Assembly: GCF_014653435.1 (NCBI RefSeq)
Contig: NZ_BNAO01000003.1
Location: forward strand, 99,338 to 163,337
Length of the DNA stretch: 64,000 nucleotides
Direction: 5' to 3'
From: Alishewanella longhuensis
GTDB lineage: Bacteria; Pseudomonadota; Gammaproteobacteria; Enterobacterales; Alteromonadaceae
Shown: piece by piece, positions 26,733 to 36,164 of the stretch
Layout of the letters: each line of letters opens with the position of its first letter
Numbering within the stretch: position 1 is the first letter of the stretch
The notes under the pieces: model-generated
Databases searched by the model: none
Seen by the model: the letters and a program-made list of their open reading frames with translations, nothing else
Told to the model about the DNA's origin: nothing
Position numbers and translations under genes: made by a program

Positions 26733-27705
26733 ATTGACTCCGTAATAAATTCAGTTTTTCGGTTAGTTTACTAATTAGTGCTGACTCTGGTTGCGCTTGT
26801 ACCGCCAGATAGTACCAGCCAGCTTGCGCGAAACTACGGCATTTTACCGCATCTTTCTCAGTCATTAATAGCGGCGTTGTTAAACCGTTAAAATCAGCTT
26901 GGCTAAAGGGGTGATGATCCGCTAAAAAACGGCGTTGCTTAATTTGGTAACCCGCTGCCAGCACTGAGCGTTCAAAACGTTGTGGATTGCCAATACCGGC
27001 AATAATGTCAACTGTCGCCCCCTCGGGGAGCCGTTGCTCGGGCAATGTCAAAGGCACTAGTCGTTCTGCCTGCACTGTCATAACGCCATCAGCAAGTTCA
27101 TGCTGACCACTATTGGCGATGACCAAGTCCACGTGCTTTAAGCGCGCAGGTAGCTCACGTAAAGGCCCTGTGGGCAATAACCAACCATTCCCCAGACCAC
27201 GCTGGCCATCAATTAACACAATTTCTATATCACGCTGCAAAGCGTAATGCTGTAAACCATCATCAGAGATAATCAAATTTACCTGTGGGCACTGCTGTAG
27301 CAAATATCGGGCTGCCTCTACCCGGTTTGGACTCACCACCACCGGACAGCCAGAGCGCTCGGCTAAAAGCAAAGGCTCATCCCCAACCTCTAGCGCACTA
27401 TGCTGCGCACTAACCAGCACCGGAGCAGCGATCTTAACGCCATAACCGCGACTAATGATCCCCGGGGTAAAACCCTGCTGACGTAAAAATTGACAAAACC
27501 ATAGGGTAAAGGGTGTTTTGCCGGTGCCGCCAACACTAATGTTACCGACCACCACTACCGGTACCGGTAAACGATAAGAGGCTTTTAACTTAAAACGAAA
27601 CAAGCTTAGACGTACAGTAGCAAGCAGCCAAAACAACACGCTAAATGGTGCTAACAAGTAACACCACCAGCGTTTTTCATACCAGCCGCGTTCCAACACG
27701 GTCAT
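26722..27705 (-). CDS. lpxK: Tetraacyldisaccharide 4'-kinase
   Basis: The 327-residue membrane-associated kinase phosphorylates the lipid A disaccharide precursor at the 4' position. An N-terminal hydrophobic segment (about residues 14-30) is followed by the P-loop VGNISVGGTGKTPFTLW. ISDDGLQHYALQRDIEIVLIDG carries the family's conserved acidic cluster. Its start overlaps the msbA stop as ATGA. The msbA-lpxK pairing is conserved across gammaproteobacteria. Confidence 0.97.
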   Translation of the reverse strand: MTVLERGWYEKRWWCYLLAPFSVLFWLLATVRLSLFRFKLKASYRLPVPVVVVGNISVGGTGKTPFTLWFCQFLRQQGFTPGIISRGYGVKIAAPVLVSAQHSALEVGDEPLLLAERSGCPVVVSPNRVEAARYLLQQCPQVNLIISDDGLQHYALQRDIEIVLIDGQRGLGNGWLLPTGPLRELPARLKHVDLVIANSGQHELADGVMTVQAERLVPLTLPEQRLPEGATVDIIAGIGNPQRFERSVLAAGYQIKQRRFLADHHPFSQADFNGLTTPLLMTEKDAVKCRSFAQAGWYYLAVQAQPESALISKLTEKLNLLRSQYGY

Positions 27706-29453
27706 TTGTCACTGCCAAATTGTAATTTATGTAACGAAGCGTAAGCGCCATCACGCGCGAGTAACTCAGCATGGGTGCCCTGCTCTAAGATCTTACCCTG
27801 ATCCATGACAATAATGCTGTCGGCATTTTCAATCGTCGATAACCGATGGGCAATAACAATACTAGTACGACCTTTCAACAGCACATCTAAAGCAGCCTGA
27901 ATTTTACGCTCAGACTCGGTATCAAGCGCCGATGTTGCCTCATCCAAAATTAATACCGGCGCCTGGCGCAACAATGCTCGGGCAATGGCAATGCGTTGTC
28001 GCTGCCCACCAGATAAACTCACGCCATTTTCACCAATTTGCGTGTCTAGCCCCTCGGGCATTTTATTGGCGAACTCCATAACATGCGCTTTCTCCGCTAC
28101 GTCAAGCAATAGCTCCCGGCTTACCTTTTCGGCCATACCGTAACAAATATTATTGGCAATGGTATCGTTAAACAACATCACATGCTGCGAGACCACAGCA
28201 ATTTGCTGCCGTAATGATGACCGGGTATAACTTTGAATATTTTGGCCATCCAGTAAAATTTGCCCCTGCTCAACCTCGTAAAAACGCGGTAACAAACTGG
28301 AAATCGTCGTTTTACCGCTACCTGAGCGACCAACTAAAGCCACCGTTTGGCCTGCTGGCACCGTAAAGCTAATATCACTCAGTACGCGCTGGCTATGCCC
28401 CGGATAGTGAAAGCTCACATGTTCAAAGCTGATATTACCTTTAGCGGTTTTAAGCTCCAACCTACCTGTCTCTTGCTCTGCAGCTTCATCCAACACTTTA
28501 AAAATACTAGCGGCCGCCGCTAAACCACGCTGAAACTCACTGTTGACGGTAGTTAGCTGCTTTAACGGTTTAAGTAGCATTACCATAGAGGTTACTATGG
28601 CAGAAAAGATCCCTGCGGTTAACGTATCCAGCATTTCTGGCTGGCTTGCCATATACACTACAAAAGCCAAGGCAAAAGACGCGATTAACTGGATTACACC
28701 AGAGCTGATAGCTGAGGTAGAGTCCATTTTCACGCCTTGTAAACGGGTTTGATTATTGACCTCAGCAAAACGCTCATCTTCAATTTTTTGCCCACCAAAA
28801 GACAAAATAACTTTATGCCCGTTCAGCATTTGTTCCGAAGCGGTGGTTACGCCTCCCATCGCGTGTTGAATTTTATGACTGAGTTGCCGAAAACGTTTCG
28901 ATACAAAGCTCACAATCAGCGCGATAATAGGCGCTATCAAAAAGAAAATTAATGATAGCTGCCAGCTATACCAAAACATCACAACAATAAGACCAACAAC
29001 CAAAGCACCATCACGTACTAAGACGATTAAGGCTTTAGTCAGTGATTGCTTAATTTGCTCGGCATCATAAGTAATTTTTGAGATGAGTTCGCCAGTAGAG
29101 TGTTTATCGTGAAAGCTCACCGGCAAGCGCATCATATGGCCAAATAACTGCTGACGCATATCTTTAACGATCTGATTTCCAACCCAACTAATACAATATG
29201 TCGCGGTAAAATGAAAAATACCCCGCATAACGAACATGATAATGACGATAAGTGGCGCCAGTTTCAAAAAGTCGGTATCTTTTTCCTGAATACCCCGGTC
29301 AATAAAAGGTTGTACCGAAGCAATAAAACCAGCATCTATCGCTGAATAGCCCACCATGCCTAAAATAGCAGCAACAAAACCTAAGCGATAAGGTTTTAAA
29401 TAAGAGAGTAAGCGGCGGTAAACTGCCACTGAAGTGTTGTTATCTGTCTGCAA
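27702..29453 (-). CDS. msbA: Lipid A export ATP-binding/permease protein MsbA
   Basis: This 583-residue half-transporter flips lipid A core across the inner membrane. Six membrane helices occupy about residues 20-310. The nucleotide-binding domain shows Walker A ALVGRSGSGKTTI, signature SLSGGQRQRIAIARALL, Walker B VLILDEATSALDTES and the switch histidine in IVIAHRLST. Length matches E. coli MsbA (582). It sits between comEC and lpxK, 60 bases after the comEC stop. Confidence 0.97.
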   Translation of the reverse strand: MQTDNNTSVAVYRRLLSYLKPYRLGFVAAILGMVGYSAIDAGFIASVQPFIDRGIQEKDTDFLKLAPLIVIIMFVMRGIFHFTATYCISWVGNQIVKDMRQQLFGHMMRLPVSFHDKHSTGELISKITYDAEQIKQSLTKALIVLVRDGALVVGLIVVMFWYSWQLSLIFFLIAPIIALIVSFVSKRFRQLSHKIQHAMGGVTTASEQMLNGHKVILSFGGQKIEDERFAEVNNQTRLQGVKMDSTSAISSGVIQLIASFALAFVVYMASQPEMLDTLTAGIFSAIVTSMVMLLKPLKQLTTVNSEFQRGLAAAASIFKVLDEAAEQETGRLELKTAKGNISFEHVSFHYPGHSQRVLSDISFTVPAGQTVALVGRSGSGKTTISSLLPRFYEVEQGQILLDGQNIQSYTRSSLRQQIAVVSQHVMLFNDTIANNICYGMAEKVSRELLLDVAEKAHVMEFANKMPEGLDTQIGENGVSLSGGQRQRIAIARALLRQAPVLILDEATSALDTESERKIQAALDVLLKGRTSIVIAHRLSTIENADSIIVMDQGKILEQGTHAELLARDGAYASLHKLQFGSDK

Positions 29454-29513
29454 AATATCAACCTTTTTAGTAATTATGCGCCCTATTCTAACGTGTTGTT
29501 GTCAAGGTTTCAG

Positions 29514-31760
29514 CTATTCTGCTGGCTTTTCTAACCAGCGTAACCGCCATTGTTGCCTTTGTGCGATAATTTGCAGCTTATCTTCGCTAAAATGCAGGGT
29601 TAATGCGCCATTTTTGCCCGAATGGTAAAGTGGTATGCCTAACAGTGTGATACGTTGTTGCACCGCAGCTAAAGGGTAGCGATAAGCACCTTGCTCACTA
29701 GCCGAAAGTAATAACAGCCCCGGTGATAGTTGTTGTAGCCAGGCCAGTGAATTTGCACTGGGACGACCATAATCCGCCAATAGGTAAAGATCGCTTTGCA
29801 AGCTGGGATATCGCTGTATTAATCGCTGCTCTTGCCAGATTGTGAGCCGTCCGGGTAACAGTAAACGCCATCCTGCAAACTCTGCACTGACTACACAAGG
29901 ATCGGCAACAGTTAGTGCCCAGTGCTGTAACCCAGCATTCGCATAATCGGTAACGAGTTTATGGCAAGGGTAACTCCCTGATAATATTGGTGTGGCACTG
30001 TAAAAGCGTACCTCTGGATAATGCTGCTGCAACAACGCTAGCGCAGGTTGCATCTCCCGCTCTAAATGAGGGAGCAGCACCAGATCTAAATGTCGCCAAC
30101 GTTGATAACGTAATTGTGGTAATACCCGATGCTGAATAACACCTTCCATTTGTGAGGTTGCGGCGTCTAAGTATAACCAATTAAGCTGATTATGCCGCGC
30201 CAGCAATACCGTACTTTGCCCTGTGTCTAATAAGATAAGTTGTGGTGAAGTGGGTCGTGGCGCCATTAATGCCAGCACTATCGTAGCCAACAGCAAAATT
30301 TTCGGCGACCAAGGTAAACGCAGTACCAAAAATATAAGTAAAGCGCCAGCAAGTAACAAAGCCGCAGCGCTGCCTAAGCTTGGCACACTCCACCAAACAG
30401 CTTGTTCAGCACACCACTCTAACCAGTACCAAAGTGGTAAAAATGCCCAATCAGTCAACTGCCATAACAGTTGCGCGTAAGGCAAGGCGAGTAAACTCCA
30501 ACATAGTGTAAAAAGTAACAGCGGTATCGCCAACAAACTACACCAGCTAACAAAAAGCAGATTAGACAGTACAGCCAGAGCACTGATGCCACCAAAAAAT
30601 GCCAAACCAATTAGCGACATAACCATCGTCAGGATACAATGAAAGACGACAAAATAAACCAACTTGGCACTACCTTCTTTGGCAACGGCGGGCAACCACC
30701 ACACTAAAAAGAAAATGACGGCCACGGCTAATACCGATAGCCAAAAGCTAAAACTCAGCATCCAAAAGGGGTTTAACAATAAAAGCGATGCAACTAACAA
30801 TTGCCACGCATAACGTCCGCTCAGGGGTTTTAACAAAAGACGACTAGCAACTACCAGCAATAAAGCCGCGGCAGCTCTAAGTGTTGGAATAGCAAACCCA
30901 GCCAGCCAGGCATAACAAATCGCGGCGCTCAAAGCGATTAATAGTTGCGCTGCTGAACCTGTTAGATTTTGCGGCGACTTAAAAAAACGACTTTTTAACC
31001 CTAAGCCCGCTAAAAAATATCCCCAGCCAAACACCAAACCGATGTGTAAACCTGAGATGGTTAGAATATGCCCAAGCCCACTGTATTGCACACCGCGCCA
31101 AAGATCGCTGCTAAACTGTCGCTCTCCAACCGTTAACGCTAATAACAAAGGCGCTGTTTGCAGCTCAGCAGTCCACAGCGTTAATCGCGCAATCAGCTGA
31201 TGCCTTGTTGATGGTGCTGCTTTAAGCAAAATAGCCGGCTGCTGTGGTCTAACATAACCCTCGGCGATAATCGATTGCAGTAACGCCTGAATGTCTTGTT
31301 GTCTGCCTCCGGGGTTACTGTGGCTTCTGATCGGCCGTAACTGAATATACAGACGCCATTGCTGTCCCACGGCAATCTCAGGTGCATTACGCCAACGTAG
31401 CTTGAGTTGATAGCCCTTGGCGACACCTTGCTGTATGATGGCAGTAACTTCAATGTCACCGGCTTCCAGTGCACGCCAGTTGGCTATCCTTACTTGCATC
31501 GCGTCAGGCAGAGTATTTGGGCTAGCGAGCAAGCTTGGATTTGGATTAAGCCCCAGCACACTGCTCTGTGCTATAAGGTAAGCTTGTAATTGCCAGTGCC
31601 AGCAGCAAAGCAAGGCGAAGACGCCCGCCAGCAAAGACTGACGACAAAGCAAGCTAAGCAAAAAAGCACTTAGAAAAATAATTTTAAAAAAGACTGGCAG
31701 CGCCGGCAAAAATAAAGACAATAGGCAACCAGCTAAGACACCTGTGCAAAACCTTTGCAT
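29514..31760 (-). CDS. comEC: ComEC/Rec2-family DNA-uptake channel with degenerate nuclease-like domain
   Basis: The 748-residue protein has N-terminal helices and an OB-like region. The competence domain contains GLGHILTISGLHIGLVFGWG (about residues 228-247) and many membrane segments up to about residue 495. The C-terminal part has the place and fold cues of a metallo-beta-lactamase domain (ILLDTGQSTVLL near residue 510), but the metal-binding HxxxDH motif is not found; the equivalent stretch reads LLPHLEREM. ComEC moves single-stranded DNA across the inner membrane during transformation. Loss of metal ligands suggests the channel may work without its own nuclease. It starts the comEC-msbA-lpxK run. 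Confidence 0.9.
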   Translation of the reverse strand: MQRFCTGVLAGCLLSLFLPALPVFFKIIFLSAFLLSLLCRQSLLAGVFALLCCWHWQLQAYLIAQSSVLGLNPNPSLLASPNTLPDAMQVRIANWRALEAGDIEVTAIIQQGVAKGYQLKLRWRNAPEIAVGQQWRLYIQLRPIRSHSNPGGRQQDIQALLQSIIAEGYVRPQQPAILLKAAPSTRHQLIARLTLWTAELQTAPLLLALTVGERQFSSDLWRGVQYSGLGHILTISGLHIGLVFGWGYFLAGLGLKSRFFKSPQNLTGSAAQLLIALSAAICYAWLAGFAIPTLRAAAALLLVVASRLLLKPLSGRYAWQLLVASLLLLNPFWMLSFSFWLSVLAVAVIFFLVWWLPAVAKEGSAKLVYFVVFHCILTMVMSLIGLAFFGGISALAVLSNLLFVSWCSLLAIPLLLFTLCWSLLALPYAQLLWQLTDWAFLPLWYWLEWCAEQAVWWSVPSLGSAAALLLAGALLIFLVLRLPWSPKILLLATIVLALMAPRPTSPQLILLDTGQSTVLLARHNQLNWLYLDAATSQMEGVIQHRVLPQLRYQRWRHLDLVLLPHLEREMQPALALLQQHYPEVRFYSATPILSGSYPCHKLVTDYANAGLQHWALTVADPCVVSAEFAGWRLLLPGRLTIWQEQRLIQRYPSLQSDLYLLADYGRPSANSLAWLQQLSPGLLLLSASEQGAYRYPLAAVQQRITLLGIPLYHSGKNGALTLHFSEDKLQIIAQRQQWRLRWLEKPAE

Positions 31761-31785
31761 ATTACTATTTCGTTAATAGGTTGTA

Positions 31786-32322
31786 ATGCCAAAGAAGACT
31801 ATTAAGAAATATTTACCATCTCCAGAAAAAATCAAGCAGATGCGTATACTCAATCTGTTTGGCACTATGCTACACGATGGTAATTTATGGCACTTAAATC
31901 GCCGCTCTGCACGCGGCGCCTTTGCTGTCGGACTTTTTTGGGCTTGGATGCCTTTACCTTTTCAGATGGTATTTTCTGCGGTGATGGCCATCCCATTAAG
32001 AGTAAATTTACCGTTGTCGGTCGCACTGGTCTGGATCTCTAACCCGTTAACCATGCCCGTTATGTTGTACTTAAGCTATTTAATTGGCACCGTGGTGCTA
32101 AAAGCGCCACCAGAACCATTTGCATTTGAAGCAAGCTTTGCCTGGTTGATCCACAGCATGCAAACCATCGGTAAACCCCTTATTACCGGTTGTTTATTGA
32201 TGGGAATTACTGCCAGCATTATTGGTTATTTTGCCATAGATTGGCTCTGGCGTTTTTCCGTCAGAAAAGAAAAGCTGGCGCGCTTTCTGAAGTATAAACA
32301 GCGCCGCGACGATCAGCGCTGA
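31786..32322 (+). CDS. DUF2062 membrane protein
   Basis: The 178-residue protein carries DUF2062 features: a basic N-terminal region, then RRSARGAFAVGLFWAWMPLPFQMVFSA and VWISNPLTMPVMLYLSY, with hydrophobic segments near residues 48-70, 75-105 and 135-160. It is predicted to be an inner-membrane protein. It is divergent from comEC (25 bases between the starts) and ends with a 10-base overlap against convergent lolE. The function of the family is not established. Confidence 0.87.
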   Translation: MPKKTIKKYLPSPEKIKQMRILNLFGTMLHDGNLWHLNRRSARGAFAVGLFWAWMPLPFQMVFSAVMAIPLRVNLPLSVALVWISNPLTMPVMLYLSYLIGTVVLKAPPEPFAFEASFAWLIHSMQTIGKPLITGCLLMGITASIIGYFAIDWLWRFSVRKEKLARFLKYKQRRDDQR

Positions 32323-33551
32323 CCCAATACCCGCGCGGGATCGACTCTGCTGGCCCGCAATGCTGGATACAGAGTTGATACCAAACTCAGACTAAGCGCT
32401 AACGCTACAGTAACGATAACATCCTGCCACACTAATAAAGACGGTAAGAAGTCAATAAAATAAATGCTGGGATCAAGCAAAGACTTACCCAACAGCCTGG
32501 TCGAAAATGCAAAAATCGGTTCGATAAAGGTTGCCAGCAGCACACCAACAGTAGCGCCAACCACAGTTCCAACTAAACCATTTAACCAACCCAGCAGCAT
32601 AAAGGTTTTAACCAGCGCGGCAGGCTGCATACCCATGGTTAACAAAATCGCGATGTCTGACTCTTTCTCGCGCACCGCCATCACTAAGGTTGCGACAATA
32701 TTAAAACAGGCTACCGCTATAACCAGCGCCAAGACCAGATATAAAATGGCTCGTACCATTTGGATATCTTGATAAACATGGCCCTGGCTGCCAAACCAAT
32801 CGCGCATATAGACATAATCATCCAACAAGGGGCCAAGGATTCTGGCCATAGCTGGTGCCGCAAAAATATCGTCCAGCCGAAAGGCTAACCCCTGCACCGT
32901 ACCTGGTGACATATCCAGATAGCTTGCCAGCGCATCAATATCCATCCAGGCCTGACTGTAGTCTAATTGTCCCCCTAGATTAACAATACCGGTCACAGTA
33001 AGCACCCGATTAGAATAACTGGCTAAGCGGCCATCGTCAGTAAAACGTGGCAACATTAACTGCACGCTATCACCCACCTCTAACGCTAACGCGGTGGCGA
33101 CGCCACTCCCCAATACCAGCTGATCGGCTGCCAGTTTTGTCACGCTGCCGCTTTGCAGATAGCGTTCAAAATCACTGATCTGGCGTTCATAATCCAGCGC
33201 AATGCCACGTAGTTGGATCGCTTTGACATTACTGCCGCGGCGCAGCATACCATTGGCTTTGATATAGGGGGCACCAGCGGTAACGCCCTCTACGCTGGTC
33301 AAGGTCGTTATTTTGGATTGCCAATCTGCGAGTTTGTTCTCAACGGCATCCAACTCCACATGCGGGATCACCGACAACAACCGCTGTTTTAATGCTAGTT
33401 CAAACCCATTCATCACGGATAAGGCTAAAATCAAAATAGCCACCCCTAAACCAATTCCCAAGGTGGAAGACGCTGAAATAAAGCGAATAAAACCGCTGGT
33501 ATGCCGGGCTGAACGATAACGCCGGGCCAGCTGCCACGCCAGTCCTTTCAT
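32313..33551 (-). CDS. lolE: Lipoprotein-releasing ABC transporter permease LolE
   Basis: The 412-residue permease has an N-terminal helix (about residues 22-45, [25 protein letters not shown]), a large periplasmic domain, and three C-terminal helices ending in [20 protein letters not shown], the layout of LolC/LolE. With LolC and LolD it extracts outer-membrane lipoproteins from the inner membrane and hands them to LolA. It is third in lolCDE and overlaps lolD by four bases. The LolE name follows gene order. Confidence 0.93.
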   Translation of the reverse strand: MKGLAWQLARRYRSARHTSGFIRFISASSTLGIGLGVAILILALSVMNGFELALKQRLLSVIPHVELDAVENKLADWQSKITTLTSVEGVTAGAPYIKANGMLRRGSNVKAIQLRGIALDYERQISDFERYLQSGSVTKLAADQLVLGSGVATALALEVGDSVQLMLPRFTDDGRLASYSNRVLTVTGIVNLGGQLDYSQAWMDIDALASYLDMSPGTVQGLAFRLDDIFAAPAMARILGPLLDDYVYMRDWFGSQGHVYQDIQMVRAILYLVLALVIAVACFNIVATLVMAVREKESDIAILLTMGMQPAALVKTFMLLGWLNGLVGTVVGATVGVLLATFIEPIFAFSTRLLGKSLLDPSIYFIDFLPSLLVWQDVIVTVALALSLSLVSTLYPALRASRVDPARVLGQR

Positions 33552-34228
33552 AGAGTAGGCTCCAAGCGGCCGTCTGTCATGGCATACTGCTTATCCAGAC
33601 GCGCGGCCAGTGTCCGATCATGGGTCACCACCACAAAGCTAGTGGCAAGCTCACGATTAAGTTCGCGCAATAACTGGTATATTGACTCCGCCGTATGCTG
33701 ATCCAAATTACCCGTGGGCTCATCAGCCAACACCAAAGCAGGTTTAGTCACCAATGCTCTGGCAATAGCAACGCGTTGCCTCTCACCACCACTTAGCTCA
33801 GAGGGTTTATGGCTAAGCCGATGTGCAAGCCCAACACGTGTTAATAAATCAGCAGCTTGCTGATTGGCAGCCTTCGAACTAATACCTTGAATTAACAACG
33901 GCATGGCAACGTTCTCGCTGGCGGTGAAATCCATTAACAGGTGGTGAAACTGATAAATAAATCCCAGTTTCCGGTTTCTCAGCGCTGCCTTGGCATTATT
34001 CGTTAAACGCGCGATCTGCTGACCGGCGATAAACACCTCACCACTGTCAGGTGCATCTAAAGTACCTAAAATATGCAGCAACGTACTTTTACCTGAGCCT
34101 GAACTCCCTACTATCGCTACCATTTGGCCGGCAGCGACCTGCAAATTGACATCTTGCAATACCTGAGTGACCTGCTGACCATCTCGATAGCTTTTACAAA
34201 TTTGACGGGCTTCCAACACATTATTCAT
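33548..34228 (-). CDS. lolD: Lipoprotein-releasing system ATP-binding protein LolD
   Basis: The 226-residue ATPase has Walker [17 protein letters not shown], signature [17 protein letters not shown], and Walker [13 protein letters not shown], in the MacB/LolD subfamily. I start at 34228 ([14 protein letters not shown]), which overlaps the lolC stop by 8 bases; the longer frame lies inside lolC. It powers lipoprotein release by LolC and LolE at the inner membrane. Confidence 0.97.
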   Translation of the reverse strand: MNNVLEARQICKSYRDGQQVTQVLQDVNLQVAAGQMVAIVGSSGSGKSTLLHILGTLDAPDSGEVFIAGQQIARLTNNAKAALRNRKLGFIYQFHHLLMDFTASENVAMPLLIQGISSKAANQQAADLLTRVGLAHRLSHKPSELSGGERQRVAIARALVTKPALVLADEPTGNLDQHTAESIYQLLRELNRELATSFVVVTHDRTLAARLDKQYAMTDGRLEPTL

Positions 34229-35420
34229 CACGCAACACTTCCGCAGGATTGATTTTAACGGCTCGCCACGCCGGATAAACAACGGCCAATAAGGTAAGAC
34301 CTATGGCGCTTACAAAAATACTAAAAATTTGTGGCAAGTTCATCAGTACCGGCAGCTCGATACCGCCGGCTACCTGCATACCGGTCAATGCTAATAGATT
34401 ATTCAGCTGCCAACTGCCCAATATTCCGGCAATCACACCAAACACTGCACCGATGACACCATTCAATAACCCTTGAATAGCAAACACCAAAAATAGCGCC
34501 CGGTCTGTCATCCCCTGCGTTTTTAAAATCGCGACTTCCGCTTGTTTTTCGGTAACCATCATCACCAAGGCCGAAACAATATTAAAGGCCGCAACAGCGA
34601 CAATAAGCAGCAGCATTAACCACATCATGGCTTTTTCCATCGCCACCGCAGCAAACAGCTTACCATGGCTTTGTCGCCAATCCTGCACCTGGCTAATATT
34701 GGGCATGCTTGCAACCTGCGTACCCAATAACGGCGCCTGAAAAGGCTCCTGCAAACTGACTCGCCAGGCGGTTTTACGCTCACGCTCGGGTAATAAACGA
34801 GCGAGATCCTGTTGTGCAGTGACCACAATTAATTCATCAACCTCGGAACCGGTATCAATAATACCGGCCACGGTAAAGAGCCGTTGCCGTGGCATCCAAC
34901 CCAGCGGGCTATAACTGCCACCTTGTGCTAGCATCACTCGGATCTGTTGTCCAACATAGACTTCCAGCTGCTGCGCTAAGCCCCGGCCTAACATGACGCT
35001 ATAACGCTGTTCACTAAGCGTTTGCCAGTTCCCCAAGACTAAAGACTGCTGTAAAAATTGCGGTAAATGCTCAGGCTCTAACCCCTGTAACATCACGGCG
35101 GTAAGTTGCCGCGATGATTGCACCAATGCCTCGGTTTGCAAAAATGGGGTGATGTCTTGCACCCCCGCCTGTTTGCGTAACTGCGCTTGCCAATCGGCAT
35201 TTTCGGTTTCGGTGTGCACCACTAAATGGGGGATCACCCCTAGTATGCGTTTTTTCAATTCAGCCTCAAAGCCATTCATTACCGAGCTAACAATGGTTAA
35301 AGCCATTACCCCCAATAAGATACCCGCTACTGAAAAGAGCGTCATAAAAGAGATAAAGGCATTGCCTTTGCGGCTTTGGCTATATCGTAAGCCAATGAAT
35401 AGACTGACTGGCAGGTGCAT
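34221..35420 (-). CDS. lolC: Lipoprotein-releasing ABC transporter permease LolC
   Basis: The 399-residue permease begins [20 protein letters not shown], the family start, at the ATG at 35420; the longer frame adds 43 residues of intergenic sequence. It has an N-terminal helix (about residues 24-48), a periplasmic domain and three C-terminal helices ending [19 protein letters not shown]. It is first in lolCDE and divergent from the PilZ-like gene, with about 108 bases between the starts. It pairs with LolE and in the known system contacts LolA. Confidence 0.94.
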   Translation of the reverse strand: MHLPVSLFIGLRYSQSRKGNAFISFMTLFSVAGILLGVMALTIVSSVMNGFEAELKKRILGVIPHLVVHTETENADWQAQLRKQAGVQDITPFLQTEALVQSSRQLTAVMLQGLEPEHLPQFLQQSLVLGNWQTLSEQRYSVMLGRGLAQQLEVYVGQQIRVMLAQGGSYSPLGWMPRQRLFTVAGIIDTGSEVDELIVVTAQQDLARLLPERERKTAWRVSLQEPFQAPLLGTQVASMPNISQVQDWRQSHGKLFAAVAMEKAMMWLMLLLIVAVAAFNIVSALVMMVTEKQAEVAILKTQGMTDRALFLVFAIQGLLNGVIGAVFGVIAGILGSWQLNNLLALTGMQVAGGIELPVLMNLPQIFSIFVSAIGLTLLAVVYPAWRAVKINPAEVLRDE

Positions 35421-35528
35421 GTTAATTTTCAGGACTTTACCCAGGTTAGATGATAAATTAGCGTCAAAGTGGTGCCGATAATAGTGATTATTCGGCACAA
35501 TAACAAGCGGCAGCCGGGGAGATCGCCC

Positions 35529-36107
35529 ATGCACTCTGAACTGGACCAATTAACAACAGACTTTCAGCAGTATTTTAAAGTTGAACACGCTATTGTCATT
35601 AATATCGTGCCCAAAGACGGCCCTTTGCCTGATGAAGCCACGTTTCTGGCTGCTATCCCCGAGCCATTTTTGCTGGCCGGTAATATTGGCCAGCTTAATT
35701 TAAATGCCTTGCGTTCACTGCAACGTTTGGGCGAATTAGCAGAAGAGTTGGCCAATTATTTACAACAACAGGCTAAGAAGCTCGATTTGCTCTTACATTA
35801 TGTGTTGCAGCAGCAAGATACCGTAGCACACCGCTTTTTTACCAAAAGCTATGGTGGCGCAGGTTTAAGCTTTGCAAGCGAAAGCCCCTTTACACCTTTA
35901 CAAGTAGTTGAAGTAAAACTTTTTTTAGCCGAAAATGCCGGCGCCGTATACTGCTATGGTCAGATCTTAAGCTGTGAGCCCGCCGACAATGGTTACTTGG
36001 TTAATGTGGTATTTCAGCAAATCAGAGAAGAAGATCGCGAATTATTGGTACGCGCCAGTTTGCAGCAGCAAGCCCGGCAGTTAAAATTAAAAGCCGAACA
36101 GCGCTGA
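35529..36107 (+). CDS. PilZ-like domain protein
   Basis: The 192-residue soluble protein has an N-terminal helical part (about residues 1-90) followed by a C-terminal region that resembles PilZ. HRFFTKSYGGAGLSFASESPF (split here as HRFFTKS and GGAGLSF) fits the loop before the barrel, but the classical RxxxR and (D/N)xSxxG residues for c-di-GMP binding are not present in standard form. GGGGAG lies nine bases before the chosen ATG; a longer frame starts 60 bases earlier without support. It may be a flagellar or surface regulator; c-di-GMP binding is doubtful. Confidence 0.65.
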   Translation: MHSELDQLTTDFQQYFKVEHAIVINIVPKDGPLPDEATFLAAIPEPFLLAGNIGQLNLNALRSLQRLGELAEELANYLQQQAKKLDLLLHYVLQQQDTVAHRFFTKSYGGAGLSFASESPFTPLQVVEVKLFLAENAGAVYCYGQILSCEPADNGYLVNVVFQQIREEDRELLVRASLQQQARQLKLKAEQR

Positions 36108-36164
36108 ACCATAAATAATGCTTGGCTGTAACAGGCTCTTTTGGATACAGGTTTAAACATTTTG

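Noticed and set aside
32313..35420. lolC and lolE as a recent duplication
   Set aside because: They differ strongly in sequence and follow the normal lolCDE order, so this is the standard heteromeric system.
36141..36164. TTG start for mfd, 24 bases upstream
   Set aside because: No better ribosome-binding site than for the ATG at 36165, and TTG is a rare start.
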